This document shows positions 52,404 to 63,084 of a stretch of DNA of 64,000 nt, one piece after another. A program made the translations under genes and the position numbers. Position 1 is the stretch's first letter, and every line of letters starts with the position of its first letter. A model generated the notes under the pieces. The model worked only from the letters and a program-made list of their open reading frames with translations, was not told where the DNA came from and did no database searches. This DNA is from Toxorhynchites rutilus septentrionalis (lineage: Eukaryota; Arthropoda; Insecta; Diptera; Culicidae): assembly GCF_029784135.1 (NCBI RefSeq), contig NC_073746.1, positions 72,830,042-72,894,041 on the forward strand, read 5' to 3'.

Positions 52404-53071
52404 CACTTTGGCGTCCGGCGACACCACAGTGGTTACGCACGCAAACTAGCGCCTGACTGCCGGCGACACCACAGTGGTTACGTGCGCATAGTATCTCAGT
52501 GGCCGGCGATAGCACTTGAGTATCATTTGCATTCTGTTGGGGTTTGGTTTAAGTAACAATAACATACACACACTATCAATTTTAAATGTTTTTATAAGTA
52601 GGGTAGGGGGTGAAAAACGGACATATTAAGATGAACTTTTATTATATCTTTCGAAACTCGTGTTTTACCAAACTTAAATGCAGTTTCTTGCATTTCAATG
52701 TACTGTTTTTCGAAATAATCGGTCGAAGGTTTTTCAATGTTTTTAATAAAATTAAAACAGACCGAAAAGTAGAACATTTATTTGATGATTATCCGCATTG
52801 ACATATAGTGGGGGGAATACGGACATGTTTGTAATATTTATTTATGTATATCTTCGAAATTTCATGAAATTAGGGGAATAGGGTTGAGAACTTATGAAAA
52901 CTAACGATAAGATTAGATTTCTATTTCTAGATCTAGATCTAGATCTATTTCTATTTCAATTTCTAATTTCCCGATAATGTCAAGAACGGGCGGCGACAAG
53001 CCAAGTAATCCGAGTTAGCGCTGCCGGCGCCAAGCGCATATTTTTTTACGAATCGTGCGGACGTCAAAGTG
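52404..53071. mobile_element. piggyBac-type MITE with CACTTTGRCGTCC termini
   Basis: The left flank is TTAA (52400-52403) and the right is TTCA (53072-53075, one change). The left terminus CACTTTGGCGTCCGGCG is mirrored at the right end by CACTTTGACGTCCGCACG. Three imperfect ~45-bp direct repeats lie just inside the left end (52411-52513, 'ggcgacaccacagtggttac'). A short AGATCT repeat lies near 52930. No transposase. Confidence 0.65.
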
Positions 53072-53075
53072 TTCA

Positions 53076-53443
53076 TATATCTTTTAAAAATATGATATGT
53101 GATAACCCTATGCATCATCGATGCTTTTTCAACAAACATTCGTTCAATTAATCGAATACTTAAAGACAATTAATCGAATGAATCGGTTATTATAAAATGC
53201 CCCAACGAATGTTCCATGATCAATTGAACGTAAATTTTAGACATTTCTAGCTGTTATACGACGGTTCCCTGTTAGTTGCACCTGGTCAAAGAGAAAGCAA
53301 AACTTAACAGTATTTTTGATCATAGTTTTATATAATTTTTATGATAAGTGGAAAACAATAAATTAAACTCTTTCGTTCAAAGCAATATCGATAGTCCTGA
53401 AAAGGACTGGATGATTTCTCTGTTCATATTTTACTCGGATGTA
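53076..53443. other. Unassigned stretch
   Basis: A motif 'ttcaattaatcgaat' occurs twice near 53145-53180, partly inverted. No gene. Confidence 0.4.
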
Positions 53444-53454
53444 GCAGTTGTTTA

Positions 53455-53662
53455 CTTTTTAGCAGCGGTAGTTTTCTCCGAAGCCGCTGCTGCTTTCCTT
53501 GGCTTTGGCATCTTCGGCTTCTGTGCGTCGGTTTGCGGGGGTTTCGTTGACACCACCTCGGCGAGTTGAACGACGGGTAGCGTGTTTGATACCCTGCATG
53601 TTGTCATGCTGAACCTCGCGATGCGCTTCACTCCTCTGCCTCCTATACCTCCCTTGCCACAT
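53455..53662 (-). pseudogene. Histone H4 pseudogene with H1-like tail, copy B
   Basis: Minus strand from an ATG at 53662. The frame reads SEAHREVQHDNMQGIKHATR then RSTRRGGV, aligning to the H4 region AKRHRKVLRDNIQGI...RRLARRGGV. Then, in another frame, it switches to a Lys/Ala-rich tail (KPRKAAAASEKTTAAKK) and a stop, as in an H1 C-terminus. The same fusion point as copy A shows that the chimera predates the duplication. Non-functional: substitutions at invariant H4 positions and loss of the C-terminal half. Confidence 0.78.
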
Positions 53663-53748
53663 GAAGTCGTTTTGGTTGATGTGAAGAGGGTTATTGACCA
53701 CACTTGAAGCACAGTGAAAGCACATATGTTTGTCAATCTAAGCTCTAA

Positions 53749-54049
53749 AGACGCGTCCACATTACGCCATCGGCCTTGGATGCCCGGTAAAGCCGAATAA
53801 ATGTGGACGTACCGCCCGGGATTGCCGACGTGCCGAAAACCGACTCGAATCAAACCGAATCCAACCCGAAACAAGTGGGTCCGGTTCGAGAAAGTCGAAC
53901 CAAAACAAAACAAAGTAAATTCGCGTTGACGACATTGTGCTTCGTGTGTTCGTGACGGCTTCGTGCATCTGACGGGCCTTCGGCTTCGTGCACCCGATGG
54001 GGCGTCCACATTACATAACGAACCGAATATGCCGAATATGGACGCGCCT
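53749..54049. mobile_element. MITE with AGRCGCGTCCA termini and TAA target site
   Basis: The left end AGACGCGTCCACATTACG is mirrored by the right end read inward, AGGCGCGTCCATATTCGG. Flanked by TAA at 53746-53748 and 54050-54052. 301 bp. The copy A histone unit is continuous at the equivalent place, confirming insertion. A 3-bp TWA-like duplication points to PIF/Harbinger kinship. Confidence 0.7.
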
Positions 54050-54953
54050 TAAGCGTCGAACAAGAATGAGAGATCTGACTGAGCAGCAACAGCAGCAGCA
54101 GAGAAAGAGAGCATGCCTGAAACTCTCTACTCATGATGTTTGCCATTAGTAGTGGAGACGCATGCGAGACACAGCTCGATTGTTGATGTTTGGCCTTGAT
54201 GTTTACCGTCGCTGCTGCTGCTACTGCCACTTAAGTTCGTGGTGAGACACAGCTCAATTGTTGGCCACTCAGATTCGATGCTGCACTTCCACGATACCAA
54301 GAACACGTTCTCGTACTTCTGACGGAGAGAGCGTGCCTACAACGCTTCGCTCGTGATGCTTGCTGCTGCCACAAGTAGTAGACCGGTTTCAGCAACCGTT
54401 GCTACTGTTTACTGCTACTTATGCTGCCATAGAAGCTCGATGTGAGGCACAGCTCACATTTTGACCGCTCGGTTTCGATGCTCTTCTCTTAAGGCGAGCC
54501 GCTTCCACTGCTGCTGCTCTTCACTTGTTGTTGGCCGTTCCACGTCCGTTGTAAGAATGGATGAGATCCACGAATACTCCTTCCTTTTATATCATTTGGT
54601 GTGTGTGAAGTAAGCGCCTCTTACTCGATTTCCATGCAGCTTGCCGGTGCCGAACGAATCGGACGCGAAATTTCGGAACGTCAATTTCGACCAATCAGGA
54701 CTGTGATCTCTGTTTGGATAGGGGTTGAGGTTTTTCAATTGTTCGATAGTTAGTTACAAGATATATACTATTTTATTCAATGTGAATAATTGTTATGGAG
54801 TGCCGAAATCGTTTGATGCAAAAATCTCACCAATCCATCATGAAATGAATGAGTAATAAGCGTTTGAAATTGGACATTGTTCACGACGCGATCGATTTTC
54901 GTTTTTCAATTTGTACCCCAATATGTTCCCGAAAGACGTAATCCTACGTCAAA

Positions 54954-55717
54954 ATGTGTTGGGAATATGGCAAGTGAAGTAAAAGTTCACTCTTTCTAGA
55001 TTATTTTGAACAGATCTATTAACACGTGGCTTGACGTTGTCTGGCTGTATAATTATTTCGAATCTATTCTCTCGAGGCGGTCGTTTTTCAGAGTCACCAC
55101 ACACATATTGCGAAGAGATTATAGCTCGTGTGCATTCAGTTCGTTTACATGGTTTTTCGTGTCAACTCTTTCACCCACAACAGCGAGTCTCACTCGTAAA
55201 ATAACCCTCAGGAAGATGAAACAACACCGTTTTCGAAGGTTGCCACTGTTCGATAATGGCAACATTCAATTTATGCGCATGTTGCCAGAATTGAACGGGT
55301 AGTGTAACACATTGTTTTCCAAATTCTCATCCCAACGGTCGCTAGCATGTGGATATACGCACCATGGAATGTACAAATTTGCGCTCATGCGCTTTTGACC
55401 ATGTTTACTATCGCCATCTGCCGTATTATTCATGAATGAAGTGAGCTTTCAAAATTTTCGTGTTGAAGCTCCCAGCATGAAACGATTCACAACGAATCAT
55501 ATGTTATGATACTGAGTATGCTTTTATCGTTCCTTTGCGATATTATGGTAGTATAATAATCTTGGTCCAAAAAGAAAATTGAAAAAAATGTTCACTTCAT
55601 TCATGTGTTGCACGGTTACCAACTTCACGTATAGAGAAATAATTTGTTTTCAAATCGAAATGTGTTGACTAATGCTTTAAATAGCAAAAACCATAAATTG
55701 AAGCTTGCAGAACGTTA
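54954..55717. other. Unassigned stretch
   Basis: No gene or repeat recognised; open frames lack domains. Confidence 0.4.
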
Positions 55718-56295
55718 AGGCCCATTTAAACGTTGCTAGTAGCTGACTTGAGAATGAGCAGCTACTGACCCGGTGAACTCGCTTGACAATTGGTTGACTC
55801 GCCTTGTCCGTTCACACAGTGTGAGCTGCTGACGAGAAACTAGATACTACAGCATTGGCTTACCAGGGATGCCAGATGATTTCTCACATGTCCATCAAAT
55901 AGTCAGAAAAAGCAATCAGGTCCGAATTTGACAGATGATTGATCCGAAATCGATTTCTCTATTGGCAGTATTCGTCTCAGGTTTTCAGTTGCATTTATTT
56001 TATTTAGTTGCACAATTTTATTGCGAAATACACGCTGGCCGTGTATGAAAATACTTTGTGCTGAATTTCATCAAACTGAAGATACTATCCGCAGCAGAAA
56101 GCAGAAAGGCAAAATGATTTGGGCCAGGAATTGGATGCAAGAAAAAAGAGCAACAAATAAAATATTGAAGGAACTCTACGATGATGATCCTCTAGAGTAC
56201 ATAGCAGTGTTGGAAAAATCACCTGAATAAGTGGAAACACTGTATTTCATTGGTCCAAAAATACAACGCCAAGATACACTCATGAGGGATGCTAT

Positions 56296-57106
56296 TAGGA
56301 TTGGGCGATCTCGGATCGATTCTTAGAAGATCGATCTCTTCCATTCCGATTTTTTGGGTCGATATTTTGTACTCGATAAAATCGAGAAAATAGATTTTTT
56401 TGCTTTTGATCTTTTCGATCTTTTTGTAAATTAATTTTTCAGTAAACATCGACTTTTTATCTCATCAAATAGGTGACATTTGACATGGTGACATAGGTGA
56501 CAACCTTTTTTTGAACATAATGTCTACATTTGGATTGCTTTTTCTACGATTTACTTCTGTTCAAATGATGACAGAGACGGAGCTAGTGGCAGCTACTGAG
56601 GGGATGAACTGTAAACGATTGCGCATAGGATCACTGAACCTGATGTTGACATCAATTACAGGCGAAAGATTGTTTTCTGGATCTGGCGCCAAAATCAAGA
56701 ATCTGCTTCGACTAAATGACAGATGTATTGGCTCTTATTGTCAGCTGAGTTTTGGGCGGTTGTTAAATTTCTAATTATGCTTGTTCAATTAACTTATTGA
56801 ATGAAACGACTTCCTGACAACACAAGATGAATGCCCTGTGGCTATGGCCTGAGAAAAAAAAACAAAATGCTTTTGATATTTAAATAAAAATATGAAATAT
56901 GTATTCCCTGTTCAAAGAAAAGACTACATTCATATAGAACAAGCATATTCGAGAAAAACCTTTTGATTTTCAAAAATCGATTCAGTAAAGATCGATTCAG
57001 AAAAGATCGATTCTTCAGTACCGATTTAATCAGTGGATCGATCCCTAAGCCGTTTGGGAAATCGATTCGATAAGATCGATCTTTTTATAAAGATCGCCCA
57101 ATCCTA
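56296..57106 (+). mobile_element. hAT element, non-autonomous, with perfect 8-bp target duplication
   Basis: Termini TAGGATTGGGCGATCT and its inverse at 57091-57106. The 8-bp duplication GATGCTAT lies at 56288-56295 and 57107-57114. Subterminal arms are rich in 'gatcgat' motifs. The interior encodes a remnant of the hAT C-terminal dimerisation domain. Confidence 0.92.
56570..56774 (+). pseudogene. hAT transposase C-terminal (dimerisation) remnant
   Basis: Open frame with TETELVAATEGMNCKR, then ITGERLFSGSGAKIKNLLRL. This corresponds to the hAT family motif 'S..ERlFS.aG....kkRn.L'. Only about 70 residues remain; the catalytic region is deleted. Confidence 0.65.
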
Positions 57107-57727
57107 GATGCTATACCTGCAAGAGTGCAATTAAAAAACGACATTGATGTGCCTTGCTTCTGGAATATCGTTCAGATTGTTGTCGATATTTTTTAGATTC
57201 TCGAAAGCATTCATAGCTAAAATAATTCCGGTAGTATGTGATGCTATAAATGGCAACCTAAAAGATTTTTTAAATTTTTTTTTAAGCTTCGTGTGACAAT
57301 TTGTGAAATAAAAATGATAGTGAATTTGCATGTGGAATAAATACGCGTCAAAAATTAAAATAATGAATGGAAATGTACTTTTTAAAATCGAATATGTATT
57401 CTGTTTTTTAGAACAATACTTTATTTGCAAGTTGTGAGTAAATTTTGAATGAAAATTGTGCCTGATATTAGAGATCAAGATCAAGAAAACTATCACAAAA
57501 AGAAAGCGTGCCCCGCCAGCGTGCATAACAAAATAACAACGATTTCGTTTAGAAACTATGAGGGTTTTAAAGGGTTTGAGGGTTAAAAAAAACTCTGAAG
57601 TAGCTCGCACGCCGGATTACACATGACACTAACTGGCATGATGTGTTCACACGGTGTGAGTAGCTGCACTGCAGTAACTGACTAGACCGACTCGTATGCT
57701 TACTCGCACCGTCTGAACTCGGGTTTA

Positions 57728-58440
57728 GTTTAGTCAGGATGATCGAAAGTTTGCTTGAAATATTGCGCAGCCAATGATTCTATGTCGAATTAGTTCAGAC
57801 AAGGACAACGCTAATGTGAAATAATTTTTTTTTCGATCGCCCCCACATGGCCAATGCTACTGTTATTTCAATACTAACTTGTTAGCCGAGTTACTCAGTT
57901 GTATTACGGAATTACTTTAAAAAATGAAATAACATTAGCCAACGTGGTTCCGCAGAATGTTCAAACGTTCGCAAGCTTACATCTGCCAGGCGTTGAAAAA
58001 AGTTAGGCCGAAAGGTTTGACCAACAGAATACACAGAGAAACAATTATGACCCGTGCAATCCCAATGCCATTGGATGACCTAAATTACTTCAGAAAATGT
58101 TTCGTTTTGAATGGTGAAAGTTACTTTCCACTGTTATAGACCAAGATGTTATTCAGATAACAATTCTACTGGATCTTCAAGTAAGAAATACACACTTGAA
58201 CACATGTTTTAGTCAAAGATAATGCTTTATTTCATCATATCTAAGGGGGGGGGGGGGGTGGTTGGTTTCCAAACGATAGTTCAAGCTTAGTGGTTTGGAT
58301 ATTAATCAAGATGTATACCAATGCTTAAGTTAAAGGGAAATATTGACCTCATTTCTTTAAAGAAATATCATACGTGTTCCACAAAAAAAATTATCGCATT
58401 ATGCAAAAAAAAACAAATCTTCATCGCAATAAAATCATAT
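57728..58440. other. Unassigned, with a G14 run
   Basis: Poly-G of 14 at 58245-58258. No gene or repeat recognised elsewhere. Confidence 0.45.
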
Positions 58441-58441
58441 A

Positions 58442-59699
58442 AGGTACACCGGGGCAAGTTGAAATTCGGGGTAAGTTAAACCGGAAAACATAACTTTTAC
58501 TAGGAATGATGGATTGACGTGATAAAAATATATATATATGTAAGTTAAACACCACCCTATCGGACCCAACCGCTATCGGAACCACTCCAACATCACCCAT
58601 GGAGTCTAACAGCGGAACAGCGTGGTCAGCGATATCGGACAGTCGTGTACTGCCAGCGAAATTAACTGGAACCAGCAAGAATGCAGCCGCGGTATTTGAC
58701 ACCGCTAACGTGCCATCGTTGTCTGGTGCTAAGTAATCAGTTTTGGCAGGGCAGTTAGGCTTCGGAAACAGCAAAGATTAACATTACATTTTCTTTCAAC
58801 CCACCTTAAGACAGCCATTACCAGAATATTGGAATGCTTTAACGCAATCCGCGTCTTTGTTTACTTTCCCTTGTTCCGTGAAATCAAAACAAACATTTTT
58901 GCGCGCTGACTCAATCGGTCCGAAAACACAGATTTTTTCAAAAATATCGCCAGAATCGCAGGTCAGGTAATCAAATAGGGATAATCAAGAGTAGTGGTTT
59001 TGAAATGTAAACTGAAAAATCTTTTCTCGTATATCTCTGAGCTTTAAATACTCATGTTTTACAACCCTGGGGTAAGTTGAAACCAGTGAAAATCGACTAT
59101 TTTTCAAACATTGCTGCAGATATCGGAGGTTATTTGTCGGTGATTGCTGTGTGGCTGTGTGAATAATAATGATAAAGTGCGTTGCGTAATATTTGAATAT
59201 TTAAATGATCCCATAAAGCTCATTAGTGGCCGTTTCGAGTGGCTCTACTCTGACTTGAAAGCGTCTAAAATAGTATTCTTGATGTTATTGTTTCGATTAT
59301 TAATTCCTAGTATGTAGTGTCCATGTTGTGTGTATTCTACTACTCCCACACATCTCAAGTGTACCAAAATCCTTTTTCCAAATGTTAATATGTTATTCCT
59401 TCGATTCAGTGCATCATAAATCAGTTGTCGAGAAGCGAGAAGCGAAACCGCACATCAAACTCATGATAGTTCCGCGTTTCAACTTACCCCGCTCTACGGA
59501 CAAGTTGAAACAATGAATATGAAAACAAAAAAACATTTTCAAAATTGATATTTTTCGAAACATCCTGTGTGAGTCCCTATTTTTTTTATCGAAAGTCATC
59601 ATGTTGCAAACAGATTTCAGTTTAATGATTTAGTGATTTTTTAAGATAACTTTCAAGTTGTACTTCGAAAACATCGTTTCAACTTGTCCCGGTGTACCT
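58442..59699. mobile_element. Inverted-repeat DNA element with AGGTACACCGGGRCAAGTTG termini
   Basis: The left end AGGTACACCGGGGCAAGTTG (58442) is mirrored by the right end, AGGTACACCGGGACAAGTTG read inward from 59699. Internal copies of 'ggggtaagttgaaac' occur at 59071 (direct) and 59478 (inverted). 1258 bp. No convincing transposase, and the target duplication is not resolved. Superfamily unknown. Confidence 0.65.
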
Positions 59700-59911
59700 C
59701 ATACCAAAAAACTGCAATTCAACGAATTCAGTGCCAGTGTCGTCCTTTTGCAGATATTTTAATATTTGTATGTTCAGTATACCTGTATCATGACTGAGGT
59801 TCATTGACTGAGGTTCATTGAATAGCTGATATTGGGTTTTTTCAAAACTATTTCATTTTTCAAATAAAAAAGTTACTCGTTTCTCCTTTTTCTACATATA
59901 TTTTTATTGTA

Positions 59912-61194
59912 CAGGGTTTTCCATTTCGGGCTTCCGAAAGTATACAGCCCTGCGCTGACAACCGTTTGACATAGCTGTCAACTAAAGCGTCATATCGTTA
60001 GTTGAATGTCTGCCATTTTACAATATGGATCGCTTTAGCATCGCACAGCGTGTTAGTTTTGTTAAATTATACTTTAAAAATGATGAAAAACCGGCAAATG
60101 TTTTTCGAGCATTACGGACGGACCTACAGAGCACACAATCGCTAATGTAGTGCGTAAATTAGAACAAACTGGATCCGTAGCGGATATTGTGAAACCTGTG
60201 CATCATCGTAATGTGCGTTCGGCCGAAAATATTGCTGCTGTTGCTGCCAGTGTGGAGGATGACCCGAATGTTTCGATTCCACGGCGTGCTCAGCAATTGG
60301 GCTTGTCAAACACATCATTGTGGCGAATTTTGCATTTGGACTTGCACCTACATCCAAATAAAGTCCAACTGGTACAAAAATTAGAGCGTGGTGACCATGG
60401 AATGCGACGGGCATACGTTGATTGGGTGAACGAACAACAGCAGCAAAATGCTGAATTTTCGCATCAAATTGTCTTCAGCGATGAGGCACATTTCGAGCTC
60501 GGTGACTATGTGAACACCCAAAATTTCCGTATATGGGGCTCAGAAAATCCACACGTGATTGTTGAGAGGCCATTGCATCCGTCAAAAGTCACTGTTTGGT
60601 GCGCATTATGGTCTGGTGAAGTCATCGCGCCGTATTTCTTTGAAAATGAGGACGGCGAGACGGTAACTGTGAATGGTGAGCGCTATGGCCGCATGTTAAC
60701 CGATTTTTTTTGCCACAAATTGAAGATATGGATACGGATGACATGTGGTTTCAGCAGGACGGCGCCACGTGCCACACAACACGACCGAACATGGTCATAA
60801 TGCGAACGAAATTTGAGGGACGCATAATTTCGCGTTTTGGTGATGCCAATTGGCTCTCCAGATCATACGATTTGAACCCGCTAGACTTTTTTTTGTGGGG
60901 TTATGCGAAAGACCGTGTCTATGCCAACTCTCCGCAAACTCTTGAACATTTGAAAGACAACATTCGTGAAGTTATTACCGAGATACCGCCCCATATGTGC
61001 CGAAAAGTCATCGAAAATTTCCTGTTCCGGATCAAGGTGTGCGAGGAAGCTCTAGGTGGACATTTGAATGATGTTGTATTTCACACATAATGGCATAAAC
61101 CAAACTTTAATTAGAAATTAAAGTTCATCGAAATTCGAATTCTAAGTGTGTTTTATTTAGATTTACTTTCGGAATTTAAAGTTGGAAAACACTG
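59912..61194 (+). mobile_element. DD41D mariner (rosa-type), almost complete
   Basis: Flanked by TA at 59910-59911 and 61195-61196. The terminal repeat CAGGGTTTTCCATTTCGGGC is matched at the right end by CAGTGTTTTCCAACTTTAAA; both continue to 'TTCCGAAAGTA'. Length 1283 bp, the size of an intact Tc1/mariner. Transposase covers most of the interior and is damaged only at two places. Confidence 0.92.
60025..61090 (+). pseudogene. DD41D mariner-type transposase with two frame disruptions
   Basis: It starts MDRFSIAQRVSFVKLYFKND at 60025. A small deletion near 60115 shifts frame; reading continues VVRKLEQTGSVADIVKP, ENIAAVAASVEDD and LGLSNTSLWRIL (DNA-binding half). First Asp: IVFSDEAHFELGDY near 60478. 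One T is missing from a T run at 60703-60710. Second Asp: WFQQDGATCHTT near 60750. Third Asp: LNPLDFFLWGY near 60885, 41 residues after the second. It ends GGHLNDVVFHT with a stop at 61088-61090. Otherwise full length, so it is relatively young. Confidence 0.9.
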
Positions 61195-61196
61195 TA

Positions 61197-62110
61197 TAAT
61201 TGGAAACATGCATTTTTATGTTCAAGCTATCGCCAGTCATATTTATTACATTTGTTTGCGTCAGATTAACCAATCAAAATTGTGAAAAATTCAGCCACTC
61301 AATTGCAACGTAAATCCACCAACCCATCTATTATAACGGGCACAGATTAATATATTTGTTGTATTGTTGATCTTTTTGTGATGGAATAAAAGCATTGCAT
61401 TTGCGAATGTTTTTCTTCCATTAGATTGTTCGTCAGATTTCATATTACTTCCGAGCCAAATGTTTGGTGATGTTTTTCGTGTTTTTTTCCTGGATATAAT
61501 CCGAGTACATGGCAGCAGATGACAATATCATTGTTTATTTTAAAACGGAAAAAAATGTTACATCGCCTATCATCACTTGCAGTGCTTCAATGAAAGGGGT
61601 AAACGCAATCATTTGTCGAAAATATTATGTTGAATATTTGCTCTGCTTTCTAAAGTACCACATGATCTCACATGTGCTTGGAAAGCATCATTGAGCATAT
61701 TTAACGGAATGGTCTCAGTGGCTGGATGACTGCTGACTATTAATTTTGTAGTGTACTTTTTCGAATCAGTCACGGGCGTGGGCCTCGATTTTCAATTTCC
61801 ATTTGTATGATGTTTTCAGAGAAAATGGCGTTCTTTCAAATCCTACTAAATAACGGGGAAGATACACAGAGCCAAGAGTGCAATAAATCTACTCAAGAAA
61901 CATTATCACATTGACGTTTGATCAGGCATAGTGTCACTACAGTTACTTGAAGCGCTTATAAACATCTCAAAACATCGCATTGAGTGGTTATTGTTAATAT
62001 CATACACAATCTAACATAGTTCTCTAAATACTGTTTAAGTACAAAATATCTACCGTAATATTTACTAAATTTCGTTTCAAATTCGTTTGGTTTAATTCGG
62101 CCTAACTTAT
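61197..62110. other. Unassigned stretch
   Basis: AT-rich, no gene or repeat recognised. Confidence 0.45.
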
Positions 62111-62520
62111 TCACAGAACCTCGTCCGCCGGGGCAGGTTTGCTCGGGGGTTGCTCTCGTAGGTCGGCACACACCCCGTCGTCCCATTTTGCCGCAGTCCC
62201 GTGTCGCTGGTGTTGTGCTTCTAGCAGTGGCAGCTTCATGTGTCTGAGATCTACCGAACTTCTACGCCATGCACTGCTGCTGGTCCCGTTCCGTTTGGAT
62301 ATTTCTCTGTTCAATGCCACCAAAAGTTCGTCGGATGTGAGCCTCGTTTCTGCCAGACCACTGCCGGTGCCGATATTTGGTTCTGTAGCCGTTGCTGTCA
62401 TTGTTGCGTTGTTTGAGGGACTTCGATCGTTTGGGGAGGTTGATTCTGTGCCGTTGCGAGATCGCTGCTGCCTTCTGCTGCAGCTGCCGCCGCCACCGCT
62501 TGTGTACTCCTTCAGTCAGA
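62111..62520 (-). CDS. Candidate coding exon (unknown protein)
   Basis: A GC-rich island in AT-rich surroundings. One minus-strand frame reads SGGGGSCSRRQQRSRNGTES through NNATMTATATEPNIGTG, TSDELLVALNREISKRNG and DLRHMKLPLLEAQ to PPSKPAPADEVL and a stop at 62111. Low-complexity Ser/Gly/Thr followed by a helical-looking part resembles a real C-terminal exon. A usable acceptor may lie at 'agtacacaag' near 62503, but its pyrimidine tract is weak. A second frame on the same strand is also open. No family recognised. Confidence 0.35.
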
Positions 62521-63037
62521 CCTTTTCCTCGCCCGGGACGGGGGGACCACAGCGAACGAACTGCAAGCGAAGCGACTAATATTAAATGTATTTTTGAATT
62601 TCTGTTCGTTTTGGATTTGGGATGAACTGTGAAGCAAGTTGTGAGTGATAAGGTATGGGAAAGCATAATACTAACACCAGGGAATACCATTTTTCCCATA
62701 GGAGCACAGGAGAACACAAGAGGGAGGAATTCAAAGACATTTTATATACATACATGTACAATACTGTTGAACGGGTAGCTAAAAATTTGATATTCCACTA
62801 AAGTTCTATGTTTTATATTTGGTCGTGTTCTGAAGCCATAAAATATCACGGATTATGTGGTGCAATAATGTTGAAAATAAATAAATAAATAAGACTACTT
62901 TATGGTATTATTTTATAAAAAGAGACCCCTCAAATTAGCATTGACATATTTATTAAGGCTCTTCTACAATGTTTTGTACCAGATAGTGTAGTTTATGAGA
63001 GTAAAATAAGAAAATACAAGGACCTAATCAGAATTAC

Positions 63038-63084
63038 CTTTCTTTGACTAAGTCCTCGTAGTCACGTAAGAACCACTGCGCCAT
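63038..63084 (-). CDS. Candidate first coding exon (unknown protein)
   Basis: Minus strand: 'gaaaATGGcgcag' gives a strong start context. It encodes MAQWFLRDYEDLVKE and two further bases, then a donor AAAG|GTAATT. Natural composition with amphipathic character. It could splice to the GC-rich sequence at 62.1-62.5 kb, which lies downstream on the same strand. No family recognised. Confidence 0.35.

Larger units (their letters stand above)
53444..54953 (-). repeat. Histone-derived repeat unit, copy B
   Basis: Direct-orientation repeat of 51180-51720: H4/H1-like pseudogene, GCTGCT-rich spacer ('gctgctgctactgccactta'), 'cagattcgatgct', 'cttctgacggagagagcgtg', 'tatatcatttggtgtgtgtg', then 'aatttcgaccaatcag' and the terminal 'gaaagacgtaatcctacgtc' at 54953. 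A MITE (53749-54049) interrupts it. The spacer itself is partly tandemly duplicated at 54060-54480. Confidence 0.7.
56057..57166 (+). pseudogene. Harbinger transposase N-terminal part, interrupted
   Basis: The part before the hAT reads KMIWARNWMQEKRATNKILK then ELYDDDPLEYIAVLEKSPE (56115-56230), matching the region of HARBI1-type proteins with W-x-R-x-W and 'E..D...f..flRM'. Then, after a stop, QRQDTLMRDAI up to 56295. It continues after the hAT at 57107 with DAIPARVQLKND, the typical '(M)RxAIPxxxRL' motif. The DDE core is not recognised. Non-functional. Confidence 0.75.
55718..57724 (+). mobile_element. PIF/Harbinger-type transposon, internally deleted, split by a hAT
   Basis: Flanked by TTA at 55715-55717 and 57725-57727. 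The left end AGGCCCATTTAAACGTTGC is mirrored by the right end read inward, ACCCGAGTTCAGACGGTGC. Subterminal 'gttcacacRgtgtgag' occurs near both ends. It encodes the start of a Harbinger transposase, in which an 811-bp hAT element sits. Without it the element would be about 1.2 kb. Confidence 0.8.

Noticed and set aside
57131..57610. 159-residue minus-strand open frame inside the Harbinger element
   Set aside because: No recognisable domain; the transposase fragment is on the opposite strand in this region.
62262..62717. 151-residue minus-strand open frame
   Set aside because: Arg/Gln-rich composition looks like an out-of-frame reading of the more natural frame ending at 62111; kept only as an alternative.
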